Assembly (NCBI GenBank): GCA_045633505.1
Contig: JAZQYK010000091.1
Coordinates: 1-5,814, forward strand
Length of the DNA: 5,814 nucleotides
Source: Fimenecus sp045633505
Lineage (GTDB): Bacteria; Bacillota; Clostridia; Oscillospirales; Acutalibacteraceae
Direction of reading: 5' to 3'
Shown: in pieces, positions 1 to 4,673 of the stretch
Layout: each line of letters starts with the position of its first letter
Numbering within the stretch: the stretch's first letter is position 1
Notes under the pieces: model-generated
Seen by the model: only the letters and a program-made list of their open reading frames with translations
Told to the model about the DNA's origin: nothing
Database searches by the model: none
Position numbers and translations under genes: made by a program

Positions 1-23
1 GTAGGTTTTGCTGTTACTTATTT

Positions 24-50
24 CGGGCTGTCGGGGACGCCAGCCCCTAC
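24..50. repeat. GC-rich intergenic hairpin, possible dispersed repeat copy
   Basis: A sharply GC-rich patch sits inside AT-rich intergenic DNA. GGGCTG (25-30) pairs with CAGCCC (41-46) around a 10-nt loop, and GGGG (33-36) can pair instead with CCCC (44-47). No T-run follows, so it is a poor terminator on either strand. From memory, GC-rich elements of the form 'gtagggg...cgtccccgac' recur between genes in many gut Clostridia; only one copy is visible here, so the repeat status is inference. Confidence 0.4.
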
Positions 51-98
51 GTAAAATGTGTATATAAAAGAGTTCGACAAATTCAAATTTATTGCATC

Positions 99-131
99 AA
101 AAAAAGACGATTCGTTGTGAATCGTCTTTTT
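99..131 (-). terminator. Intrinsic terminator of the hydrolase-lipoprotein operon
   Basis: A perfect 13-bp inverted repeat (101-113 with 119-131, arms AAAAAGACGATTC and its complement) encloses the 5-nt loop GTTGT. On the minus strand it ends in a run of seven T (complement of 99-105) and begins 3 nt after the lipoprotein stop codon. The arms carry A-runs and T-runs at both ends, so it could work in both directions. Confidence 0.9.
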
Positions 132-134
132 AAT

Positions 135-503
135 TTATTCAGCTTGTTCAGTACTTGTTTCAGTATCCGTTACAATCACTATTGACGGAGTTTCCGTTGT
201 GTCTTCTTCAACGGGCTCTGTCGTTGTCGTTGTAGTTGTCGTTGTTGTGGTTGTAGTAGTTGAATTTGGTCTTGTTGAGTTACTGTTTGCTGGTTTTGTT
301 GGTGTTTTAGTTGTTTCTTCCTCAGTCTCCGTTTCCATTGCAGTATCAAGTTCAGTGGTTGACTCGGTAGTGCTTTCGGTTGTGCTTTCTTTTGACGTAA
401 GCACAGGAGTTTCTCCCGTTTTCTTATATTCTTTTGTTTCTCCGCATCCTGCAAGAGTCAGCACAATCATCGCGACAAGAGTTATTGCAATAAATTTCTT
501 CAT
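135..503 (-). CDS. Threonine-rich secreted lipoprotein, function unknown
   Basis: A 122-residue lipoprotein. Residues 1-20 form a lipoprotein signal peptide: MKKF, a hydrophobic stretch, then the lipobox L-A-G-C with the lipidated Cys at 20. The mature part is low-complexity and acidic, with three tandem STTE repeats (40-51), a Glu/Thr patch and an uninterrupted run of 14 Thr (82-95). No folded domain is recognisable, so it is probably an extended, perhaps glycosylated, linker outside the membrane. The start at 503 is preferred over the ATG at 557 because AAAGGAG lies 8 nt upstream and the signal peptide then begins correctly; the longer version would also overlap the upstream gene. It follows the hydrolase gene by 13 nt and is probably co-transcribed and translationally coupled with it. 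No partner or ligand can be named. The lipoprotein call is firm; the function is not known. Confidence 0.85.
   Translation of the reverse strand: MKKFIAITLVAMIVLTLAGCGETKEYKKTGETPVLTSKESTTESTTESTTELDTAMETETEEETTKTPTKPANSNSTRPNSTTTTTTTTTTTTTTEPVEEDTTETPSIVIVTDTETSTEQAE
219..260 (-). repeat. 14-codon poly-threonine tract
   Basis: Codons 82-95 of the lipoprotein all encode Thr but mix ACT, ACA, ACC and ACG. The tract is therefore not a pure trinucleotide run, which suggests that the amino acid composition is kept by selection. In the opposite strand it reads as poly-valine. Confidence 0.9.
351..386 (-). repeat. Three tandem Ser-Thr-Thr-Glu repeats
   Basis: Residues 40-51 of the lipoprotein are STTE three times. 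The third unit uses TCA where the first two use AGC for Ser, so the DNA copies have diverged while the peptide is identical. Confidence 0.85.
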
Positions 504-511
504 AATCAATT

Positions 512-518
512 CTCCTTT
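512..518 (-). promoter_or_regulatory. Ribosome binding site of the lipoprotein, overlapping the upstream stop codon
   Basis: AAAGGAG on the minus strand lies 8 nt before the ATG at 503. Its first two A bases belong to the TAA stop (517-519) of the preceding hydrolase gene, an arrangement expected to couple translation of the two genes. It decides the lipoprotein start. Confidence 0.85.
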
Positions 519-1374
519 AAATCTGGTCAATGCTACCGTAAACCTGAACGATTTCAAGTTTGTCGCTCTTTAATATATCTTTAGGCGTAACCGTTTCGCC
601 GCCGTTGTAATCTATGTCAATTCCATATTTATTATATGCGTGCCAAACAAGATGTGCGCAATGTGTCGTTTCGGGGAATTTTTCAGTATCGGCAGACATA
701 TCTACAAAAAATGAGTATTCAATTCCCACAAGATTTGCAGCATAATCCGCTATTCCCTGTCTTGTCTGTGCGTCTGTATCCTTTGCACGAAGCACGGCTA
801 CCATCGGGAATTGACTGAATTCGCTTACATTGCCGTAAGCAGACTCTTCACCCATCATAACGGCTTGTACAGTCGTACCGCTTTTAGCATCAGTGACAAT
901 CGCCGCGTGTCCGTGGCGCCAACCAAAAGAGTGAATGCTTAACGTTATGATTATATCGCCGTTTTGCAAATCGGCAAAAGGCAAATTCTGAAGACGATTG
1001 CCTTCTTCGTCAGTTATGTATTCGTGATAAGCCAAAAGCCCTTCGCGGACACATTCAAAACTTTTATTTTGTTTATAATAATTATAGTAATTCTGTATTT
1101 CGCCTTGCTTTAACGTGCGAGTAAGTTTGTCAACCGCGGGTTTGCCGAGTCCCGTCTGTGAAAGTATGTTTTCGTAATCATCATCGCTCAAGGTCTTTTT
1201 ATTGATTATTTTCTTGTTAATCTCATCCCATTCGAGCTGGTCAAGATAAATCGGCTCACGATAAGCGCTCCAGTCAGCTATTTCACTTAAAAGGAAATTG
1301 CTCGCAACAAACACAATCGCTATCACAAGCACCCAAGTTATAAATTTTTGAAAACCGCTTTTTCTTTTGGTCAT
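517..1374 (-). CDS. Membrane-anchored permuted NlpC/P60-like (YiiX/YebB-type) cysteine hydrolase
   Basis: A 285-residue protein with a single N-terminal membrane segment (about 11-30, after basic MTKRKSGFQK). This predicts a signal anchor with the rest outside the cytoplasm. A helical linker (about 45-105) leads to a papain-like domain (about 133-275). In it, the motif GDIIIT (139-144) is followed by G-H-A-A-I-V with His156, and later by H-C-A-H-L-V-W with Cys239. His before Cys is the circularly permuted order of the YiiX/YebB/YycO branch of NlpC/P60, with Cys239 the likely nucleophile and His156 the likely base. The C-terminal TPKDILKS-type segment also fits that branch. Members cleave amide bonds, often in peptidoglycan peptides or acylated proteins; the substrate here is unknown. 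GAGGTG lies 5 nt before the ATG, and a strong promoter precedes it. It is the first gene of an operon with the Thr-rich lipoprotein. The superfamily call is fairly sure, the substrate is not. Confidence 0.82.
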   Translation of the reverse strand: MTKRKSGFQKFITWVLVIAIVFVASNFLLSEIADWSAYREPIYLDQLEWDEINKKIINKKTLSDDDYENILSQTGLGKPAVDKLTRTLKQGEIQNYYNYYKQNKSFECVREGLLAYHEYITDEEGNRLQNLPFADLQNGDIIITLSIHSFGWRHGHAAIVTDAKSGTTVQAVMMGEESAYGNVSEFSQFPMVAVLRAKDTDAQTRQGIADYAANLVGIEYSFFVDMSADTEKFPETTHCAHLVWHAYNKYGIDIDYNGGETVTPKDILKSDKLEIVQVYGSIDQI

Positions 1375-1379
1375 ATTCT

Positions 1380-1385
1380 CACCTC
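1380..1385 (-). promoter_or_regulatory. Ribosome binding site of the hydrolase gene
   Basis: GAGGTG on the minus strand ends 5 nt before the ATG at 1374 and supports that start. Confidence 0.75.
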
Positions 1386-1409
1386 GAAAATTTAATGCTT
1401 ACCTTTCGC

Positions 1410-1438
1410 ATTTTACCATATATTTCATATTATTGCAA
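1410..1438 (-). promoter_or_regulatory. Sigma-A-type promoter for the hydrolase-lipoprotein operon
   Basis: Read on the minus strand: -35 TTGCAA (1433-1438), a 17-nt spacer, and -10 TAAAAT (1410-1415) preceded by TGG, an extended -10. The predicted start near 1403 gives a leader of about 30 nt carrying GAGGTG. It lies in the divergent gap with spoVAC, where the plus-strand sequence CATATTA (1426-1432), a possible sporulation -10, sits in its spacer. Confidence 0.7.
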
Positions 1439-1494
1439 ATAGCAAAATCAATTATACGTTGAATTTTACAAATTTCTTTGGGCAAAATAATGAC

Positions 1495-1501
1495 AAAGGA
1501 G
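1495..1501 (+). promoter_or_regulatory. Ribosome binding site of spoVAC
   Basis: AAAGGAG lies 8 nt upstream of the ATG at 1510. It fixes the start there and rules against the earlier in-frame ATG at 1459, which has no such site and would add 17 residues absent from SpoVAC relatives. Confidence 0.85.
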
Positions 1502-1509
1502 TGAAATTT

Positions 1510-1953
1510 ATGTCAACAAGCGACAAAGAATACAGTAAAATGGCAGAAAAAGCCTCTCCCAATTCGCCTAAAATAAAAAATGGTATAAAAGCATTTCTGA
1601 TTGGCGGACTCATTTGCACCTTCGGTCAGTTTCTTAACTTTATTTTTGAAAGACTGGGCTTTTCTGAAGATTACGTAAAAGCCATGACTCCCTCCGTGCT
1701 TATTATTCTGACGGCAATTCTTACGGGTATAGGAATATTTGATAAAATCGCAAAGCACGCAGGTGCAGGTACAATCGTACCCATCACGGGTTTTGCAAAT
1801 TCCGTAGTTTCGCCTGCAATGGAATTCAAAGCAGAGGGGCATATTCTCGGCACTGGTGCAAACATCTTTAAAATAGCAGGTCCCGTAATCGCTTACGGCA
1901 TTTTTGCAGGAGTAATTTACGGTTTGATTTATTGGATTTTCGGGGATATATAA
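1510..1953 (+). CDS. spoVAC: Stage V sporulation protein AC (SpoVAC), spore inner-membrane channel subunit
   Basis: A 147-residue integral membrane protein. From memory, Bacillus subtilis SpoVAC has the same length (about 150 residues) and the same landmarks: a short hydrophilic N-terminus, KAFLIGGLICTFGQ (27-40) in the first membrane segment, LTGIGIFDKIAKHAGAG (71-87), the hallmark VPITGFANS (90-98), EFKAEGHILG (105-114), and C-terminal membrane segments (about 117-145). Together with other SpoVA proteins it forms the channel in the spore inner membrane that moves Ca-dipicolinic acid during sporulation and germination; SpoVAC has also been described as mechanosensitive. In most spore formers it lies beside spoVAD and spoVAE; here the neighbours are unrelated and on the opposite strand. 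CATATTA at 1426-1432 resembles a sigma-G -10, but no matching -35 lies at the right distance, so forespore control is only a guess. Family assignment is very sure. Confidence 0.95.
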   Translation: MSTSDKEYSKMAEKASPNSPKIKNGIKAFLIGGLICTFGQFLNFIFERLGFSEDYVKAMTPSVLIILTAILTGIGIFDKIAKHAGAGTIVPITGFANSVVSPAMEFKAEGHILGTGANIFKIAGPVIAYGIFAGVIYGLIYWIFGDI

Positions 1954-1958
1954 AAGCA

Positions 1959-1992
1959 AGGCAGAGTGTGTAACCACTCTGCCTCAATTTTT
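1959..1992 (+). terminator. Terminator between convergent spoVAC and AIM24-family genes
   Basis: A perfect 10-bp stem, AGGCAGAGTG (1959-1968) with CACTCTGCCT (1975-1984), has a 6-nt loop and is followed on the plus strand by five T (1988-1992). It begins 5 nt after the spoVAC stop. On the minus strand TTTT follows after a short interruption, and the AIM24-family stop is nearby, so it probably serves both genes. Confidence 0.87.
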
Positions 1993-1997
1993 AGATT

Positions 1998-2675
1998 TTA
2001 TTTTGCCGTAACGATATATGGCTGAATTGAATGAGCCACAGAATAAATCGGCATTGTCTGAAGTGTAACTCTGCCCGGTCCCGTAATTTTTGTATTAAAG
2101 AAGCCTTCACCGCCGAAAAGCACGTTTTTAACGCCCTTAACACTCTCCGTAGTCATCGAGCAAGTTGCATCCATCATTGCAAGATAACCCGTGCTTACAA
2201 TCAAGCTCTGTCCCGGTGCCAATTCATATTCACAAGCATAGCCGTCAATTTCAACGAATGCAAGTCCCTGACCTGAAAGTTTCTGCATAATAAAGCCTTC
2301 ACCGCCAACAAGACCGGCGCCCAATTTCTTCTGAAAATGAACTGAAAGTTCAACACCTGCCGTAGCCGCAATAAAGCCGCTTTTCTGCACTATTACCTCT
2401 TTGCCCGGAACAATTTCAATTGCACGGATACTGCCGGGAAAACTTGAAGCAAACGTAATCTGACCCGGTCCTCCAAGTGCTGTATAAACGTTCTGGAAAA
2501 GACCTTCGCCCGAGAACATTCTGCCAAGTGCCTTACCGACACCGCCGCCTTTTGTCTCCATTTGCATATTAGGTGTCATCCAAGACATACTGCCTCGTTC
2601 CGTTATCATTGATTCTCCCATTTCCAAGTCGCAAATAACTGCGCTTAAAGGTTCACCAACTATTTGATATTTCAT
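1998..2675 (-). CDS. AIM24 family protein (TIGR00266 type), function unknown
   Basis: A 225-residue glycine-rich, mostly beta protein without signal peptide or membrane segment, of the usual length for the bacterial TIGR00266/AIM24 family. Three internal repeats are visible, each G-E-G plus aromatic or hydrophobic residues followed by G-(P/Q)-G and a beta strand: 54-77 (FSGEGLF...GPG), 123-143 (GGEGFIM...GQG) and 187-207 (GGEGFF...GPG). They imply pseudo-threefold symmetry. SFPGSIRAIEI (78-88) and the SVHFQKKLG segment (111-119) are also typical. The family is named after a yeast mitochondrial inner-membrane protein; the bacterial role is unknown. The start at 2675 has a GGGGG ribosome site (2683-2687) 7 nt upstream and gives the family's N-terminus. 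It is a single-gene unit with its own promoter and palindromic operator, convergent with spoVAC. Family assignment is sure; function cannot be stated. Confidence 0.92.
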   Translation of the reverse strand: MKYQIVGEPLSAVICDLEMGESMITERGSMSWMTPNMQMETKGGGVGKALGRMFSGEGLFQNVYTALGGPGQITFASSFPGSIRAIEIVPGKEVIVQKSGFIAATAGVELSVHFQKKLGAGLVGGEGFIMQKLSGQGLAFVEIDGYACEYELAPGQSLIVSTGYLAMMDATCSMTTESVKGVKNVLFGGEGFFNTKITGPGRVTLQTMPIYSVAHSIQPYIVTAK

Positions 2676-2712
2676 TTTTTATCCCCCATTTCCACCATTT
2701 TAGTGTAATTTT

Positions 2713-2741
2713 ATTTTAACATACAAAACCGGTTTTGTAAA
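2713..2741 (-). promoter_or_regulatory. Sigma-A-type promoter of the AIM24-family gene
   Basis: Read on the minus strand: -35 TTTACA (2736-2741), a 17-nt spacer, and extended -10 TGTTAAAAT (hexamer 2713-2718). The predicted start near 2706 leaves a leader of about 30 nt. Much of the spacer and part of the -35 are an 18-bp palindrome. Confidence 0.78.
2722..2739. promoter_or_regulatory. Perfect 18-bp palindrome, probable operator in the AIM24-family promoter
   Basis: TACAAAACCGGTTTTGTA is its own reverse complement with no central gap. It covers the upstream two thirds of the promoter spacer and the last four bases of the -35, where a bound dimer would block RNA polymerase. The protein that binds it is not in this window, and I do not recognise the site as one of the well-known Firmicute operators. 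With no unpaired loop and no T-run it is an unlikely terminator. Confidence 0.6.
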
Positions 2742-2757
2742 TAATTTTCAGCAATTT

Positions 2758-2787
2758 AAAAAGGCCTGTCTCCCAGACAGGCCTTTT
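2758..2787 (-). terminator. Intrinsic terminator upstream of the AIM24-family promoter
   Basis: A perfect 13-bp inverted repeat, AAAAGGCCTGTCT (2759-2771) with AGACAGGCCTTTT (2775-2787), has a 3-nt loop. On the minus strand the stem ends in five T. It closes the transcript expected from the promoter at 3104-3132 and shields the AIM24-family gene from it. Confidence 0.85.
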
Positions 2788-2802
2788 AGGGTTTCATTCG
2801 GT

Positions 2803-3075
2803 TTATAACGCCAAATCTGATACGGTGTTATCTTCTCGCTCATCTGTTTGCACAGAAAGAGTGTACCAGTCTCTCCCAACCTCATCAAAAGCATTTCCGA
2901 AGAAAAGCCTTTAACTAATGGTTCGCCAGATGCCAAACACTATTGTTGCAACTCAGATTTGATACTTGGCAGTATTTCGGGAACATTCAGTCAATTGAAG
3001 AAATTCTTCCATCGACTTAAATGGATATCTGAACCCGAGTTCATCACATTCCATCAAAACCCAGAATACCTGAAC
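2803..3075 (-). pseudogene. Putative decayed coding region or untranslated transcript, product unknown
   Basis: The stretch from 2676 to 3200 has no intact gene. On the minus strand one frame runs from a stop at 3076-3078 to a stop at 2803-2805 and is broken only by TGA (2953-2955) and TAA (2911-2913). The pieces look protein-like: LGFRYPFKSMEEFL in the first part (ATG at 3054), VATIVFGIW in the middle, and FGNAFDEVGRDWYTLSV ending in an acidic tail. I recognise no family. No ribosome binding site precedes the ATG at 3054. A rival frame (TTG at 2936 to stop at 2748) reads through the terminator hairpin and is less credible. A good promoter (3104-3132) and a strong terminator (2758-2787) flank the segment, so it may be a former gene that is still transcribed, or an RNA of about 340 nt. 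The pseudogene call is tentative. Confidence 0.35.
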
Positions 3076-3103
3076 TTACCCATAATTCAAGTATTCCGTG
3101 AAT

Positions 3104-3132
3104 ATTTTAACACCAAAATTTATTTTTGTAAA
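3104..3132 (-). promoter_or_regulatory. Sigma-A-type promoter of the gene-less transcription unit
   Basis: Read on the minus strand: -35 TTTACA (3127-3132), a 17-nt spacer, and extended -10 TGTTAAAAT (hexamer 3104-3109). The predicted start is near 3097. Both hexamers, the spacing and the TGT extension are identical to the AIM24-family promoter. The spacer holds a weaker dyad, ACAAAAAT-AA-ATTTTGGT, with 7 of 8 pairs. Confidence 0.6.
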
Positions 3133-3153
3133 GTCATTTTTTATTTTAAGTAC

Positions 3154-3196
3154 AAAAAAATCCGCAAAATTCTTTAAAGAAAATTGCGGTTTTTTT
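3154..3196 (-). terminator. Terminator of the kinase-htrA operon
   Basis: CCGCAA (3162-3167) pairs with TTGCGG (3184-3189). Inside, after a 2x2 A-A internal loop, TTCTTT pairs with AAAGAA, apart from the few bases of the tight apex. The outer ends are A7 (3154-3160) and T7 (3190-3196), so a T-run follows the stem in either direction. It starts a few nt beyond the htrA stop codon. Confidence 0.82.
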
Positions 3197-3200
3197 ATAA

Positions 3201-4649
3201 CTATTCACCAAATGGGAATGGGAACGTCTGAGTCTCGTATGCTTCTTCAGGCTCGCTGATGCTTGAATCCTCAACGAGTTTAACTTTCACGTCAAAAGTT
3301 GAAATCTTATAATCACTGTCAATCTGGCAAATTGTAAGAGTTAATTCATCTCCCACTTTACCGTTTTCAATTTTTTCAAGAATTATATCGTAATCGTCAA
3401 GCTCTTCACCATCGACACCGATAATCATATCGCCCTCTTTAACGCCTTTGTTTTCAAGGTCACTGCCACTCATTATTGTATCAATAACAATTGAACCCGC
3501 AGGGAGATTGTTTGTTTTTACGATAATGGTATAAGTCTGACTTTGTGTAGCGGGCATAAACTGAATGCCAAGCGCAGGTCTGTTTGTAACTCGGCCGTTA
3601 CTGATTAACTGGTCAACAACCTCTTTGACTGTTGAAGACGGTACCGCAAAGCCCATACCTTCATAATCCGTAGAAGCAATCTTCGATGAATTGATGCCAA
3701 CTATCTGTCCGTAACCGTTTACCAACGCGCCGCCTGAATTGCCCGGATTGATTGCCGCAGTATGCTGAATACAAGCAACCTCGTATCCAACGGGGCTGTC
3801 AACGGGACGTCCGATAGCAGAAACCATTCCGTTTGTGAAAGAACCAAAGAACTGCGTACCGCCGGGATTACCGATTGCATATACCGTTTCACCGACCTGA
3901 AGCGAATTTGAATCAGCAAATTCAGCCGCTTTCAAATCTGTTGATGCAACAAAGAGTACGCCGATATCGGTTTTAGAGTCGGTTCCGACAATCGTAGCGT
4001 CATATTGCGTACCGTCAGTTGTCTGCACTAAAATTTTCGGATTAGAAACATCTACAACGTGAGCACAGGTAATAATATAACTTCCCGTTTCCTCTCCGTT
4101 AGTTCCCATAACAACACCCGTTCCTTCAGAAGAAACCTGCTGTTTGTTTCCTGAATAAACAAGAATACCAACTGAACTTTCGTGAACCTTGTTGTAAACG
4201 TCCTTTGCCGAAAGCTCGTTGCCGTCAGAAAGAATTGATTCTACGTTATTCGGTGTCTCTGCAAAATCCATTTGTGTATCATCACTGTTGGTTTCAGGTG
4301 TTACGTCCTTATCATTTCCTATTCCGTCTGAAAACAAAGCAACAAAAAGAGCAACTATCGCAATCAAAAATGAAACGCAAAGAATAATCGCCGCTATAAT
4401 TATACCCTTTTTCTTGCCTTTTGAAGCCTCTTTCTTTGCTTCAGGCTTTATAACGGGAGCGTAATTACCGTAAGGCATATATTGATTCTGATACGTCGGC
4501 GGAGTGAAATTCTGCGGTTGAGTGTTTGGCTGAATTTCAGATTCGTTCGCCTTTTCTTCAGCAGGCGCTTCCTCTTTAACTTCCTCAACTGACGGTTCAG
4601 TAATATTTTCTTCAATTTCGTTAATTTCTTTTTCAAAATTTTCGTTCAT
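3201..4649 (-). CDS. htrA: HtrA/DegP-like membrane-anchored serine protease with one PDZ domain
   Basis: A 482-residue protease. Residues 1-77 are a cytoplasmic tail, very acidic at first and then rich in Pro, Gln, Asn and Tyr. A basic KGKKKG leads into one membrane helix (about 82-106), which places the rest outside. The trypsin-like domain (about 147-350) shows the full triad: His197 in ITCAHVV, Asp228 in KTDIGVLFV and Ser305 in NPGNSGGALVNG, with the usual GMGFAVPS near its end (331-338). One PDZ domain follows (about 357-460; GSDLENKGVKEGDMIIGVDGE), then a short tail ending FPFPFGE. The family degrades or refolds damaged exported proteins at the envelope. GGAGG (4657-4661) lies 7 nt before the ATG. 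The gene starts 24 nt after the stop of a sensor kinase, so it is probably in the same transcript, much as Firmicute htrA genes accompany walRK or ciaRH. Family and catalytic competence are very likely; the natural substrates are unknown. Confidence 0.95.
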   Translation of the reverse strand: MNENFEKEINEIEENITEPSVEEVKEEAPAEEKANESEIQPNTQPQNFTPPTYQNQYMPYGNYAPVIKPEAKKEASKGKKKGIIIAAIILCVSFLIAIVALFVALFSDGIGNDKDVTPETNSDDTQMDFAETPNNVESILSDGNELSAKDVYNKVHESSVGILVYSGNKQQVSSEGTGVVMGTNGEETGSYIITCAHVVDVSNPKILVQTTDGTQYDATIVGTDSKTDIGVLFVASTDLKAAEFADSNSLQVGETVYAIGNPGGTQFFGSFTNGMVSAIGRPVDSPVGYEVACIQHTAAINPGNSGGALVNGYGQIVGINSSKIASTDYEGMGFAVPSSTVKEVVDQLISNGRVTNRPALGIQFMPATQSQTYTIIVKTNNLPAGSIVIDTIMSGSDLENKGVKEGDMIIGVDGEELDDYDIILEKIENGKVGDELTLTICQIDSDYKISTFDVKVKLVEDSSISEPEEAYETQTFPFPFGE

Positions 4650-4656
4650 ATTTTTG

Positions 4657-4661
4657 CCTCC
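4657..4661 (-). promoter_or_regulatory. Ribosome binding site of htrA
   Basis: GGAGG on the minus strand lies 7 nt before the ATG at 4649, within the 24-nt gap after the kinase stop. No promoter fits in that gap, which supports co-transcription. Confidence 0.85.
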
Positions 4662-4673
4662 GCAAAGATTGGT

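Noticed and set aside
504..557. Longer lipoprotein start at 557
   Set aside because: It would put 18 polar residues before the signal peptide and overlap the hydrolase gene, while the ATG at 503 has AAAGGAG at 8 nt and a correct lipobox distance.
199..573. Plus-strand open frame with a long valine run
   Set aside because: It is the antisense of the threonine-rich lipoprotein; the poly-Val is the complement of the poly-Thr codons, and no ribosome site precedes it.
1459..1509. Earlier in-frame start of spoVAC at 1459
   Set aside because: There is no ribosome site upstream, and the extra 17 residues are not part of SpoVAC; AAAGGAG at 1495-1501 points to 1510.
1513..1977. Minus-strand frame opposite spoVAC
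   Set aside because: It is a shadow of a well-supported membrane protein; its cysteine-rich composition is an artefact of the complement, and it runs through the terminator.
2758..2787. Hairpin as an insertion-sequence end
   Set aside because: No matching copy, target duplication or transposase is visible, and the 3-nt loop with flanking T-run is typical of an intrinsic terminator.
2748..2936. 62-codon minus-strand ORF starting at TTG
   Set aside because: It uses a TTG with no ribosome site and its last part is the terminator hairpin itself; the rival frame ends before the hairpin and looks more protein-like.
2848..3177. 109-codon plus-strand ORF
   Set aside because: It has no ribosome site, no recognisable domain, runs against the promoter and terminator signals in this segment, and ends inside the htrA terminator region with Lys/Ile/Phe-rich AT-derived sequence.
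2676..3200. Riboswitch or known structured RNA upstream of the AIM24-family gene
   Set aside because: The AIM24-family leader is only about 30 nt, and I saw no motif of a known riboswitch class; the terminator at 2758-2787 lies upstream of that gene's promoter, not within its leader.
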